A stretch of 43,636 bases of DNA from a virus, in IMG/VR virus record IMGVR_UViG_3300025687_000088, positions 1 through 43,636 of that record. One strand, written 5' to 3'. Made by a program: the position numbers and the translations under genes. The notes beneath the pieces were generated by a model that did no database searches, was not told the origin of the DNA, and worked only from the letters and a program-made list of their open reading frames with translations. Below are positions 35,330 through 43,636 of this stretch, piece by piece. Position 1 is the first letter of the stretch, and each line of letters begins with the position of its first letter.

Positions 35330-36256
35330 GTGGCTGTATCAGGTTCAAAAAACTTTGCTCTGACTAGAGCGCAAATTATAGAAAGCGCCTTACTTAAAAT
35401 AGGCGAATACGACCAGGGTGAGTCTATCCCTGGTGATGAGATTACACAGGCTGCGCGTTCTTTGAATATGATGGTCAAAGCATGGGTAGGCCGAGGCATT
35501 GATTTGTTTTTGCGTAGGGAAGTAACATTATTCCTACAACCACAGTCAAAGACATATCTTTTAGGAAGTACCGCACATGCTACAACCTCATACGTTGAAA
35601 CCACGTTATCGGCGGATGAGGCCCTTGGACAAACGGAATTATCAGTTACATCGGAAACTGGTATATCGGTATCGGACTTCATAGGGATTAAGTTAGACGA
35701 CGATTCAATTCATTGGACTACTGTTGCGTCCCTCGCAACGCTTACTGTGGCCGATGCGCTGCCCTCTGCGGCTTCTTCTGGCAACAAGGTCTATGCGTAC
35801 ACCACCAAGGTAAATCGCCCTCAGAAACTCTTGTACGCGTTCAGGAGGGACACTTCTAACATAGACACCCAGGTTTCTATTGTTGGTGAGAATGAATACC
35901 AGAATTTAAGCAATAAACTTTCCGAAGGTGAGCCGATAATGGTTTGGTATCGCCCTACATTGGATGCAGGAACGCTTCATGTTTGGCCTGTAGACGGTGG
36001 CAAGAACACCGACAAGTTAATAATGATTGCTCAAGTCCTGCCGGATGATTTTGACGACCAAGCGGATAACCCTCAGTTCCCAATAGAGTGGGGTGAGGCG
36101 CTGGTTTATAATCTAGCCTCCCGTTTGTCGAGGGATTATGGTTTGCCCTTACAGGAGCGACTAGACTTAAAGCGCGAGGCTGAAATGATGCTGGATGAAG
36201 TTCTTGATTATGATGTTGAGAATGCGTCAGTAATATTCACGCTGGATCGTAGATGA
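35330..36256 (+). CDS. Tail accessory factor/head-tail connector (P22 gp4-like)
   Basis: 308 aa, GTG start. The start LTRAQIIESALLKIGEYDQGESIPGDEITQAARSLNMMVKAWVGRGIDLFLRREVTLFLQ is typical of gp4-type adaptor proteins that bind under the portal ring. The middle (VTSETGISVSDFIGIKLDDDSIHWTTVASL) is a beta-domain insertion, making it longer than P22 gp4. The C-terminal part (YNLASRLSRDYGLPLQERLDLKREAEMMLDEVLDYD) completes the helical fold. Confidence 0.78.
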   Translation: MAVSGSKNFALTRAQIIESALLKIGEYDQGESIPGDEITQAARSLNMMVKAWVGRGIDLFLRREVTLFLQPQSKTYLLGSTAHATTSYVETTLSADEALGQTELSVTSETGISVSDFIGIKLDDDSIHWTTVASLATLTVADALPSAASSGNKVYAYTTKVNRPQKLLYAFRRDTSNIDTQVSIVGENEYQNLSNKLSEGEPIMVWYRPTLDAGTLHVWPVDGGKNTDKLIMIAQVLPDDFDDQADNPQFPIEWGEALVYNLASRLSRDYGLPLQERLDLKREAEMMLDEVLDYDVENASVIFTLDRR

Positions 36257-37671
36257 AGTTACCTTTCCTTGGCGGCGCATATACAGGGCGTTCTACTAAC
36301 GTATCCTCTCAGCAATGCGTAAATTACTTTTATGAGAAAGGCGTTGATGGCGAGGCGTTAGTTTCTACGCCTGGTTCAACCGTGTTCAACTCTACGTATA
36401 CGGGTGAGGTAAGGGGTGGGATTGCTTATAACAACCTGGCGTATTTTGTTATCGGTAGCCGACTGGTAGAGATAAACTCTGTTGGTACAGCGACTTCACG
36501 TGGAACACTAAGTAGTTCTACGGGTAGAGTCTCAATGGCTCACAACGGAGTTAGAGCAGGTGCCAATCAGCAGATAATGATTGTTGATGGCTCTACGGGG
36601 TATATCTACGACAACACCACATCGACTCTAACTGAAATCGCTGATGCTGACATGGTATCGGCTGATACGGTTGTGTTTTTTGATGGTTACTTTGTTTTCA
36701 ACCAGACCAATACAGACAGGTTTTGGAATACTGCTCAGTATGACGGTACATCTATAGATGGACTGGACTTTTATACAGCAGAAGGTGACCCAGACAAACT
36801 ATTGGCTTTGGTTGCTGAACAACGACAATTGTTTGCTTTAGGCGAGATTACTACATCTGCCTGGTACAACTCAGGCGATGCAGACAACTTATTTCAAAGA
36901 TTCCAGGGTGGTTACACGCAAACTGGCTGCGCGGCTGCTTTTACTGCTCAAAGATTCGATAATTCGATCATATGGTTATCGTCTAATGAGCGTGGTGACG
37001 CTCAAGTAGTTCGGTTGGGTGAAGGATTCCAGCCTATAGTGGTTTCAACGCCCGAGATTAACTACCAGTTCTCTACTTATTCTACGGTTTCTGATGCGTT
37101 TGCTTATGTCTATCAGGATGAAGGGCATGAGTTTTATGTACTGACATTTCCTACCGCAAAGAAAACTTGGGTTTACGATGCTTCTACGAAAGAGTGGCAC
37201 GAACGCGGCCATAATATAGACGGTCAACTTTCCAGAGAAAGATACAACTGCCATGTGTTCGTCTTTGGGAAACATTTGATGGGTGATCTTTCCAATGGAA
37301 AGATTTATGAATTAGATTCCACTATCGGCACGATTGATGGTGAAAGAATCCCCCGAATCAGGGTGTCTCCAAATATCACAAACGATGAAAGACCTATCCG
37401 ATTTACGTCTGTTCAGTTAGACATGCAGGAAGGCGTAGGTGATCCAAACGTTTCTGATACGTCTATTTGGCTGTCTTACTCAAAAGATGGTGGGCATACT
37501 TATTCAAGTGAAGTTGAGCGGTCTATTGGCGATACAGGCGAGTACGACCACAGGGTTATATGGCGGCGTTTAGGCCGAGGTAGAAATTGGGTGTTTAAGA
37601 TTCGTACCTGGACACCACAGAAGCACGTTTTAAAAGGACTAATCGGAAGGCAGTACGGTGAGCCTTTATAA
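36253..37671 (+). CDS. Packaged DNA stabilization/tail hub protein (P22 gp10-like)
   Basis: 472 aa. MKLPFLGGAYTGRSTNVSSQQCVNYFYE...GEALVSTPGSTVF is the recognisable start of gp10-type proteins. The rest alternates beta-propeller-like blades (NNLAYFVIGSRLVEINSVGTATSRGTL, YVLTFPTAKKTWVYDASTKEWHERG). It sits below the connector and closes the tail channel. Overlaps both neighbours by a few bases. Confidence 0.8.
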   Translation: MKLPFLGGAYTGRSTNVSSQQCVNYFYEKGVDGEALVSTPGSTVFNSTYTGEVRGGIAYNNLAYFVIGSRLVEINSVGTATSRGTLSSSTGRVSMAHNGVRAGANQQIMIVDGSTGYIYDNTTSTLTEIADADMVSADTVVFFDGYFVFNQTNTDRFWNTAQYDGTSIDGLDFYTAEGDPDKLLALVAEQRQLFALGEITTSAWYNSGDADNLFQRFQGGYTQTGCAAAFTAQRFDNSIIWLSSNERGDAQVVRLGEGFQPIVVSTPEINYQFSTYSTVSDAFAYVYQDEGHEFYVLTFPTAKKTWVYDASTKEWHERGHNIDGQLSRERYNCHVFVFGKHLMGDLSNGKIYELDSTIGTIDGERIPRIRVSPNITNDERPIRFTSVQLDMQEGVGDPNVSDTSIWLSYSKDGGHTYSSEVERSIGDTGEYDHRVIWRRLGRGRNWVFKIRTWTPQKHVLKGLIGRQYGEPL

Positions 37672-38206
37672 CTTTCGGGAGAATCCCCGCTTACAGAGAA
37701 TGCCCACTAATCAACAGGAGTGGGTTCATTGGATGAATGAAGCGGCCAAGCATATTGCTGATGCGCTTGAGTTGGCTACCGCACAGACAAATATTGCTAC
37801 GGCTCAAACGGATATTATTTCTGCGGCCAGAACGTCTGCTTACGCAACTTCTATACCTAGTGGATATGCTTGGAACTCTGATCCTTCAGGGACGTTTCCC
37901 GCTGGCAATCCTACTTTTGACATAACCACAACATTCTACGATCAAGAAGGCACACAGGTCGCTCAGAGGGTGTTACGGGGCACTTTAACCAGTGCTAGTG
38001 GAACTATAGCCATAACAAATGTCTCGGCGTCAGCGTCAACTGGTTACGCCACAGCCTATGCTTTGACTAATGATGGTACAGCAAGTGTATTGGCGACCAT
38101 GACTTTGACGTTACCCGATAGTTCAGAGATGGAGCATTCTGTAGCCTGGAACGCCATAGATTTATCTGTTGCTGGTGGCACCCCGGCTTCAGGTGGTGGC
38201 AAGTGA
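37658..38206 (+). CDS. Tail protein (182 aa), possible needle/fibre-type
   Basis: GTG start. The N-terminal helix contains a heptad-like repeat ELATAQTNIATAQTDIISAARTSAYATS, a short trimeric coiled-coil candidate. The C-terminal half is a beta domain (TFDITTTFYDQEGTQVAQRVLRGTLTSASGTIAI...) ending in a Gly-rich tail. In P22-like gene order this is where the tail needle or a short fibre is encoded. Confidence 0.5.
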   Translation: MSLYNFRENPRLQRMPTNQQEWVHWMNEAAKHIADALELATAQTNIATAQTDIISAARTSAYATSIPSGYAWNSDPSGTFPAGNPTFDITTTFYDQEGTQVAQRVLRGTLTSASGTIAITNVSASASTGYATAYALTNDGTASVLATMTLTLPDSSEMEHSVAWNAIDLSVAGGTPASGGGK

Positions 38207-38622
38207 GAAAGCCGGTTATTGAAGACGTACCTTGGATATATGAGGCGTATAAAGATTGGCCGCCTACCCCACAAAAGGGTTATCCAACGTTTGAAAAGGT
38301 GGAAAATTGGGTCCGTAGGTGGATACATAGGGATGATGAGTTATGCCTTGTAGAACCTGGAATTGGGCTTATTTCATGGCGTCAGAATGCTTTTGTAGCG
38401 GTAGTAGACAACATTGTTGTTCATCCAGACCATAGGCAGAAAGGTCACGCCAACCAAATGATTGCCTATTTAACCGAATTATTATTCGAATCAGGGGTTT
38501 TAGTTGCAGAATTTGACACATTACCCGGTCCTATCCGAGATAAGTACGGGAAAAGAGGAAGAGTCACCGCGCTCGACGGAAGCGTTGTTAGCCGAGGCGG
38601 AAAAGCAAATTCAGAAGTATGA
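38203..38622 (+). CDS. GNAT-family acetyltransferase-like protein
   Basis: 139 aa, GTG start. VVDNIVVHPDHRQKGHANQMIAYLTELLFESG holds the GNAT acetyl-CoA-binding motif A (V-HP--R-KG-A--M), with the expected strand and helix before it. Similar small acetyltransferases sit between tail and ejection genes in other podoviruses; substrate unknown. The last ~119 bases overlap the next gene in another frame. Confidence 0.7.
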   Translation: MRKPVIEDVPWIYEAYKDWPPTPQKGYPTFEKVENWVRRWIHRDDELCLVEPGIGLISWRQNAFVAVVDNIVVHPDHRQKGHANQMIAYLTELLFESGVLVAEFDTLPGPIRDKYGKRGRVTALDGSVVSRGGKANSEV

Positions 38623-39049
38623 GTCAGAGCGTTCGATTAAGGCTTTGGCTAAATCCATGCTGGAACTTCCTGGTGTTGTTATTGGCGACTTTGAAGGTAA
38701 TGAGGAATTTCCTGTATTCCATCACTTTGCCAACGGTGTTTACTGTAGAGAAACACATTTACCGGCTGGCTCTGTAGTAGTCGGTAAGAAACACAGATAC
38801 GAAACAAATAATATTTTGGTCACTGGAAAGATTGGCACAATCAATCCAGGCGTACCGGATGAAGTTAGAGAAGCGCCTTCAGTATGGCAATCCCCTCCTG
38901 GGACTAAGCGAGCGGTTGCGACTATTGAAGATGCCATTTGGATTACTACACACCCTATACCTAAAGAATGGGGTATTGACGATTTGGATAAGATTGAAGA
39001 GTACATTTCAATCAAAGAGGATATTGCGATGTTGGAGAACTTAGAATGA
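38504..39049 (+). CDS. Cupin-like phage protein
   Basis: Up to 181 aa; the start is uncertain (TTG 38504 deep in the GNAT gene, or TTG 38585). FPVFHHFANGVYCRETHLPAGSVVVGKKHRYETNNILVTGKIGTI matches the cupin-type pattern (HHFAPGVYIREV.LPAG..VIGH.H...H.NIVLSG) of small proteins in phage structural regions. The usual second-motif His residues are partly changed (RYETNNI). Possibly a minor virion or assembly protein. The end overlaps the next start (ATGA). Confidence 0.6.
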   Translation: MQNLTHYPVLSEISTGKEEESPRSTEALLAEAEKQIQKYESERSIKALAKSMLELPGVVIGDFEGNEEFPVFHHFANGVYCRETHLPAGSVVVGKKHRYETNNILVTGKIGTINPGVPDEVREAPSVWQSPPGTKRAVATIEDAIWITTHPIPKEWGIDDLDKIEEYISIKEDIAMLENLE

Positions 39050-40047
39050 GTATGCTTTGGGTTGGTGTCGGTTCTTCTGCCGTGGGTGCTGCAGCTAATA
39101 TATACGGTGCTAATAAGGCAGCTAAAGCGGCAGAGAAAGGCGCTGAGCAGCAAATAGGGTTTGCGCGTGAAAGTAGAGATTTAATCCGTTCTGACACGGC
39201 ACCCTATCGTGCTTCTGGTTACAACGCTTTGAATATGTTGAACCAACTTGTAGGTCTGCCTCCTGTAGCCCAACCAGACGCCTACAGTTCGTCTACAGGG
39301 CATCCTTTGTACGGTGATGGCAATACCCCGCTGACAGAAGCGGGGCTCAGACAGGCTTACCAGGACGTTCTTGGACGCGATGCAGATGCGGGTGGGTTAC
39401 AACACTATCTTACTAGAAGTCCACGAAGGGGGGCCACAGATGGGTTGCCTATTATCGGTGGTGGGGCTGCTGCTGGTTTATTAGGTATTGGTGGAAAGAA
39501 AGGTAAGCGTGGAGCATTTACGTTCAATGAGTTTTTAGAAAAGACGCTTGGCAGTAAAGAATACAACGAGCGTGTGGCTTCTGGTGCTTTAAAGGCGTGG
39601 GAAGGTATACCTACACAAGGCACACAAACTGGTGCCGCTGCAACCCCACAGATGACGCCTGAACAGATAGTTAAGCAAGACCCTAGTTACCAATTCAGAA
39701 TGGATGAGGGGCAGCGTGCTGTAGAGCGTGGTGCGGCAGCAAGGGGTGGCTCATTATCAGGTGGCGCTTTACGGGCGCAGACTCGATATGCACAAGACTA
39801 CGCCTCTACTGAATACGGCAAGATTTATGATCGTTTATCCAACATTGCTGGATTAGGAACAGTGGGGACGTCGCAATCCAACCAAGGTGCCATGCAGTAC
39901 GGACAAATTGCTTCTGGTGCTGCTGGCAACGCAGCATACACACGTGGTTCTGCGTATATCGCTGGTGGGAATGCCATTGCTAGTGGTCTGAATAGCGCGG
40001 CTCAATTGTACGGATACTATAATCGCAACCAACCGGGAGTAAGTTAA
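39046..40047 (+). CDS. DNA-ejection protein (P22 gp7-like) with DUF4214-like insert
   Basis: 333 aa. The outer parts (VGVGSSAVGAAANIYGANKAAKAAEKGAEQQIGFARESRDLIRSDTAPYRASGYNALNMLNQL, and PSYQFRMDEGQRAVERGAAARGGSLSGGALRAQTRYAQDYAS...) are the conserved core of gp7-type ejection proteins. In between lies a stretch with LRQAYQDVLGRDADAGGLQHYL, a DUF4214-type helix, and FNEFLEKTLGSKEYNERV. The internal hydrophobic, Gly/Ala-rich helix could insert in membrane. Leaves the virion with DNA to form the entry channel. Confidence 0.8.
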   Translation: MSMLWVGVGSSAVGAAANIYGANKAAKAAEKGAEQQIGFARESRDLIRSDTAPYRASGYNALNMLNQLVGLPPVAQPDAYSSSTGHPLYGDGNTPLTEAGLRQAYQDVLGRDADAGGLQHYLTRSPRRGATDGLPIIGGGAAAGLLGIGGKKGKRGAFTFNEFLEKTLGSKEYNERVASGALKAWEGIPTQGTQTGAAATPQMTPEQIVKQDPSYQFRMDEGQRAVERGAAARGGSLSGGALRAQTRYAQDYASTEYGKIYDRLSNIAGLGTVGTSQSNQGAMQYGQIASGAAGNAAYTRGSAYIAGGNAIASGLNSAAQLYGYYNRNQPGVS

Positions 40048-41264
40048 TGCCAGCACTAGATATTGCAGCACAACAGCAACCGATAGACATTGCTGGAAGT
40101 TTCATGCGCGGAAAGGCCATGCGTATTGCTGAAGAGAACGAAGCGCGGAAGATGCAGATGCTCGAAAAGCAGTTTGAGACACAACAGAAACTTGATGAGT
40201 CTAAAATTGCTGAAGTTGCCCGCGCCGAGCGTGATGCGTTTATTATGGATGATGAAAACATTGGTATTCTCGACGCCATCATTGAGGGCAAAGAATCTGG
40301 TGCGGCCTGGAATGAAGCCAATACGCGCAAATACCCAAGTATGCGCGCAAAGTTAGACCAAGACGGTGACGGTGTTATAGATGAGATAACACCAGAAGAA
40401 GCAAAAGAGGCAAAGGCGATAATACTAGATGCTCGTAGCAAAATGCCTAAACCAAAACCTACGGTTTCTAAGCCTGGTGATATTTTTAGAGATCCTGTTA
40501 CAAATGAAATCGTGGATCGAAACCCGGTAACCCCCAAAAAATCTGGAACTGTATCAAGGGATCAAAAAATAGAAAGTTTGGTGGCTCAAGGCGTTTCTCA
40601 ATCAAGAGCAGCAAACTTAGTTGACGGACGAGAGAGAATTGAGGTTACTGAAACTGGTGCTGTAAGACATATAAATGATGTGACAGGTACGGTCACTGAA
40701 ATACCTATTGGCGGGGAAGATGTGATTATTCCTGAGCCGGAGGTGGGGAAAACTTTGTGGGATTATGCCGAGGCTGGTACTGGCATTAGTTCTGCTGTTT
40801 CTGCCGGTCTTGCTGTTCCAAAATCAATGATGGGTCTTGATTATAACCAGGCCGCCGTAAAAGCGAGGCAGGCATTAAAAACCGAAACCGGAGCGTTAAT
40901 ACGAGCGTTGTCTATCAACCCCCGATTCCCTGTCGCAGAAATGGAGCGTGTTCGGGATGAAGTAAGTTTGGACCCCGCTATGCTGGATACCGCCGATTTG
41001 ATGCGTGACCGCATGAGAGTTATTGATGAAAACTTAAGCAAGCGAGTCGAACAATACAAAAGGGATGCAGACGACCCTAAGTTGCCATCTGACTTGCGTG
41101 AAGCGCGATTGCAGGCCGCCTCTGATATTGAGAACTTCCTTGCTGTCCTGGGTGTTCCAGAAGGTGACGCTCCACAAGCGGCGATAAAGCATTTAATGAA
41201 AAATCCAGATCTGAAAGATGCCTTCATGGATAAATATGGCTACCTACCTAAAGGTGTTGAATGA
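40047..41264 (+). CDS. DNA-ejection/internal virion protein 2 (405 aa)
   Basis: A helical, charged protein: MRGKAMRIAEENEARKMQMLEKQFETQQKLDESKIAEVARAERDAFI is a long amphipathic helix, followed by KLDQDGDGVIDEITPEEAKEA, an EF-hand-like loop (DQDGDGVIDEIT). Then come a linker and a C-terminal helical domain. Place and composition match the gp20-type middle ejection protein of P22-like phages. The start and end overlap both neighbours by 1-4 bases. Confidence 0.7.
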   Translation: MPALDIAAQQQPIDIAGSFMRGKAMRIAEENEARKMQMLEKQFETQQKLDESKIAEVARAERDAFIMDDENIGILDAIIEGKESGAAWNEANTRKYPSMRAKLDQDGDGVIDEITPEEAKEAKAIILDARSKMPKPKPTVSKPGDIFRDPVTNEIVDRNPVTPKKSGTVSRDQKIESLVAQGVSQSRAANLVDGRERIEVTETGAVRHINDVTGTVTEIPIGGEDVIIPEPEVGKTLWDYAEAGTGISSAVSAGLAVPKSMMGLDYNQAAVKARQALKTETGALIRALSINPRFPVAEMERVRDEVSLDPAMLDTADLMRDRMRVIDENLSKRVEQYKRDADDPKLPSDLREARLQAASDIENFLAVLGVPEGDAPQAAIKHLMKNPDLKDAFMDKYGYLPKGVE

Positions 41265-43636
41265 ATCCGTTTGACCAGTTTGACGAAACATCTAGTGGTA
41301 ATCCGTTTGACCAGTTTGATGCGCCGGTTGAAAAAGAAACCTCAATACTTCAATCAGCCGCAAACGTAGCCAACGATATTAACTACGGCATTACTTCCAG
41401 CATCCCAGGCTTAAATTATTTTACTTCTAGGTATTTAGGCATAGGTAAGGAAATAAACAGGGGCGACGATGGAAACGCCACTATCACTCAGGGTGCAACC
41501 AGGATGATAGGTACTGCTGGTGCATTGGGCGCTGGTCTTTTGGGTGTCGGAATGAAAGCCTCAGTCCCGCTTATAGAAAAAAGCGGTGTTACTGAAAGTG
41601 TGAAAAGATTTTTAAGCGAAACCTCCCAAGCGTTTCTAAAAAACCCCAAGTCATATACGGCTATTGAAGTTGCTTCTGCTGGTGCTGCTGGTGCTGCTGG
41701 ACAGGCGGTTGAAAATGAGGGTGGTTCGCCAACCCAAAGAGCGGCGGCAGAATTAGCGGCAGGTTTGGTTACGGGTGGTTTAACTGCGGTTGCGCCTAGC
41801 GCGAGACAACTAGCCGATTTAAGTTTGGTGGGTGCTGTTGTGCGAAGGTCTATAAAGGCAATCAAAGGCAAAGGTAAAACACCACTGGCAACAGATGAGG
41901 GTGGCCCAAGAGCCGCAAAACGGTTGCGTGAAGTGGTAGAAGATGTAGATAGTGTTATTACAACGCCAAAACCAGATGTTTTAGAAAACGCGCCTTTAAC
42001 AGCGGCTGAAAAACTAGATGAACCGGAACTTCTTTCTTTGCAGCAAGCGATCATTAGAAGTACCGAAGACTTACAGTTTGCCAATAAAGGTCGGTATGAC
42101 GAGATAAACGAAGTTATAAAGAACGAGGCTAATGTTGTTGGAGGTGACGCAGACCCTCAACAAATAAGAGTTTACTTGGCTAATTTGTTGGATGAACGTT
42201 TATCTATAGCGCAAACAAAACTTGAAGAAGTTTTGTTTGAAATGCCTGGTGCTTCAAGAGAAGTGGTAAACCGCACTGCTAAGAAGATAATTGACGATGC
42301 GTATAGTGACTCTTTGCTACAAGAGAAACAAAATTGGGATTTAGTGAATGACGATTTAACAACAGTTCCGACTAAAGCAATACAAACTTTACGTACAAGG
42401 ATTGCCCAAATGGAAGGCAATCGAGTTGCTAACTTCCTTCAAGACCTACCGCCATCTATTAAAACTTTTTTAGGCAGGCCAACAAAAGACGGATTCAAAG
42501 ATGGAGAGTTTGCAAAAGGTGCTAAGTTGGGGGAACTTCAAACGCTGCGTAGTGAGGTGCTGAGAGAGATCCGCGCAGAACGGGCAAAAGACGCACCTGA
42601 CCGCGCAAAAATCAGTTTATTAGGTGATATTCAAGAATCTCTTTTGGGGGACATGGATTTGCCGGGTGGAGATCAACTTAGAGCGGCAATAAACTTTTCA
42701 AAAGACTTAAACCTTAAGTACAGACAAGGTGATGTAGGCCGAATACTTGGTTTCGAGCGCACTGGCGAAGGAACCGTACCCGAATTATTAACTTTAGAGT
42801 CAACACTTGGCTTGAAGGGTGCGAGTGGGGCTAGAGCGAAGGTTGCTGTTAATAGTCTCCTTGAGGCAACAAATAAGTCTCCTGAAATGAAGTCTGCTAT
42901 GTCTGACTTTTTAATAGATGAATTTCTATCTAATTCAAAATTGGGGTCTGATTTTTCACCCACTTCCGCCGCAAGATATATGGTTAGTCGCAAAGAGGTG
43001 TTAAGCGAGTTTCCTGAATTGAGTGCGCAGATGGAAGCGGCTATAAACGCTGGAAACGCTAAAAAACTAGCAGAGCAATTAAAGAACCCCTCTCAATCTG
43101 TTGCTGCTTTAGTCATAGGCGGAGATGTTAATAGCACCCTAACGCGTATTATTAAAAACCCGCAACCAGGGAAAGCCATTAAAGAGATTGTTGCCTTAGC
43201 GAAACAAGATGCAACAGGGCAGGCAATGCCTTCACTGAAAAAGGCTTCAATGGATTGGCTTCTCACTCAGTCCGAATCTAACGGCATGGTGCTAGGTTCA
43301 AAAATGAAGTCTGCTTTAGATGATCGTGCGGTTAGTCTGGTTTTAAAAGAGGTGTTCTCAGAGCAAGAAATAATCAGAATAAAGCGAATAATGAACACTG
43401 CTGTTCGTAGTGAGGCAGGACAAAAGGCAGATCCGGCCCAAGCGGGGGTATTAAATGATATTGAAGGGCTTGCAACCGAACTAATAAGAAAAACATTAGC
43501 AGCCGGGGTGGGTAGAAATGTTGCTAGAGAGTTGGGGATGGGTGGAACCGTTCAAATACCAGCGAATTTTACAGAAGCAAGTAACAGGTTAAGAAGTGTT
43601 GGTATTGACCCTGCAAGAAGGTTGCTAATTGATGCC
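41261..43636 (+). CDS. Large DNA-ejection/internal virion protein, N-terminal 792 residues (continues to 341)
   Basis: ATG 41261 overlaps the previous stop. Reading on through the circular junction gives about 857 aa. It begins with a repeated NPFDQFD motif (residues ~2-8 and 14-20). Hydrophobic, Gly/Ala-rich segments between ~80 and 170 (MIGTAGALGAGLLGVGM, SAGAAGAAGQAV, AELAAGLVTGGLTAVAP) could cross or insert into membrane. The rest is long charged helix. This fits the gp16-type largest ejection protein. At the right edge the frame is open through 43636, which supports the distal copy of the overlap. Confidence 0.78.
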   Translation, partial: MNPFDQFDETSSGNPFDQFDAPVEKETSILQSAANVANDINYGITSSIPGLNYFTSRYLGIGKEINRGDDGNATITQGATRMIGTAGALGAGLLGVGMKASVPLIEKSGVTESVKRFLSETSQAFLKNPKSYTAIEVASAGAAGAAGQAVENEGGSPTQRAAAELAAGLVTGGLTAVAPSARQLADLSLVGAVVRRSIKAIKGKGKTPLATDEGGPRAAKRLREVVEDVDSVITTPKPDVLENAPLTAAEKLDEPELLSLQQAIIRSTEDLQFANKGRYDEINEVIKNEANVVGGDADPQQIRVYLANLLDERLSIAQTKLEEVLFEMPGASREVVNRTAKKIIDDAYSDSLLQEKQNWDLVNDDLTTVPTKAIQTLRTRIAQMEGNRVANFLQDLPPSIKTFLGRPTKDGFKDGEFAKGAKLGELQTLRSEVLREIRAERAKDAPDRAKISLLGDIQESLLGDMDLPGGDQLRAAINFSKDLNLKYRQGDVGRILGFERTGEGTVPELLTLESTLGLKGASGARAKVAVNSLLEATNKSPEMKSAMSDFLIDEFLSNSKLGSDFSPTSAARYMVSRKEVLSEFPELSAQMEAAINAGNAKKLAEQLKNPSQSVAALVIGGDVNSTLTRIIKNPQPGKAIKEIVALAKQDATGQAMPSLKKASMDWLLTQSESNGMVLGSKMKSALDDRAVSLVLKEVFSEQEIIRIKRIMNTAVRSEAGQKADPAQAGVLNDIEGLATELIRKTLAAGVGRNVARELGMGGTVQIPANFTEASNRLRSVGIDPARRLLIDA
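43493..43636. repeat. Terminal overlap, right copy (matches 1-143)
   Basis: 144 bases equal to the window start plus one G at 43506-43511. This version keeps the ejection gene open (ggg gtg ggt aga), so it is probably the correct one. Confidence 0.9.

Noticed and set aside
1-43636. CRISPR arrays, insertion sequences, integrase and attachment sites
   Set aside because: No regularly spaced repeats, transposase, integrase or att-like duplications were seen; the only long repeat is the terminal overlap.

Overview
The window is an essentially complete genome of a short-tailed (podovirus-like) double-stranded DNA phage, in circularly overlapping form. The last 144 bases (43493-43636) repeat the first 143, so the molecule closes into a circle of about 43,493 bp, and the last gene (an ejection protein of about 857 aa) runs across the junction. 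The evidence for a podovirus is the P22-type late block: small and large terminase, P22-type portal, scaffold, coat, gp4/gp10-like tail accessory proteins and three long internal ejection-type proteins, with no tape measure, tail tube or sheath. Base composition is moderate. The host cannot be read from the sequence; the promoters, Shine-Dalgarno sites and protein families suit a Gram-negative, probably aquatic, proteobacterium (inference).

Layout. (1) 1-2187: end of the ejection protein, then tailspike 1. (2) 2219-5787, minus strand: an early recombination operon with Erf annealing protein, an HNH endonuclease, a YqaJ/lambda-exonuclease-like nuclease, small unknown genes and, at its end, a tightly coupled trio of very small genes that includes two membrane or secreted peptides. 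(3) 5788-5907: a divergent promoter/operator switch. (4) 5908-13960, plus strand: ribbon-helix-helix regulator, a structured non-coding stretch, replication-initiator-like protein, SSB, HNH endonuclease, PAPS-reductase-like protein, C5-cytosine methyltransferase with a second well-supported reading frame inside it, two small nucleases and an N4/N6 methyltransferase, ended by a terminator at 14019-14040. (5) 14062-15726: lysis-type genes (coiled-coil/TM proteins, DUF5675 protein, small membrane protein, holin-like protein) with a compact predicted three-way-junction RNA in front of the small membrane gene. (6) 15726-20280: beta-helix and Ig-like virion or adhesion proteins. (7) 20261-22452, minus strand: a second regulated operon with an HTH protein, DnaJ-domain protein and many tiny genes. 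(8) 22613-23124: two small genes and a terminator. (9) 23180-end: terminase small subunit, a 400-base regulatory or packaging-type region, tailspike 2, terminase large subunit, portal, GroES, scaffold, coat protein gene split by a group I intron carrying a GIY-YIG endonuclease, a free-standing HNH endonuclease, connector and tail genes, GNAT and cupin proteins, and the ejection proteins.

How it works together. Two minus-strand operons and the plus-strand early operon start from promoter regions that share a CACATGCAC-type sequence, which suggests one regulator. Erf, YqaJ nuclease and SSB supply recombination-dependent replication functions, but no DNA polymerase, helicase, primase or integrase is visible, so replication must lean on the host. 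Several DNA-modification and nuclease genes cluster in the early operon. Late genes are arranged in the order of head assembly, DNA packaging, tail and ejection.

Most notable: the dual-coding methyltransferase locus (11382-12092 with 11572-12033), the three-way-junction RNA (15104-15198), the hairpin-dense non-coding region 6365-6675, the split coat gene, and the two tailspike loci bearing shared scars.
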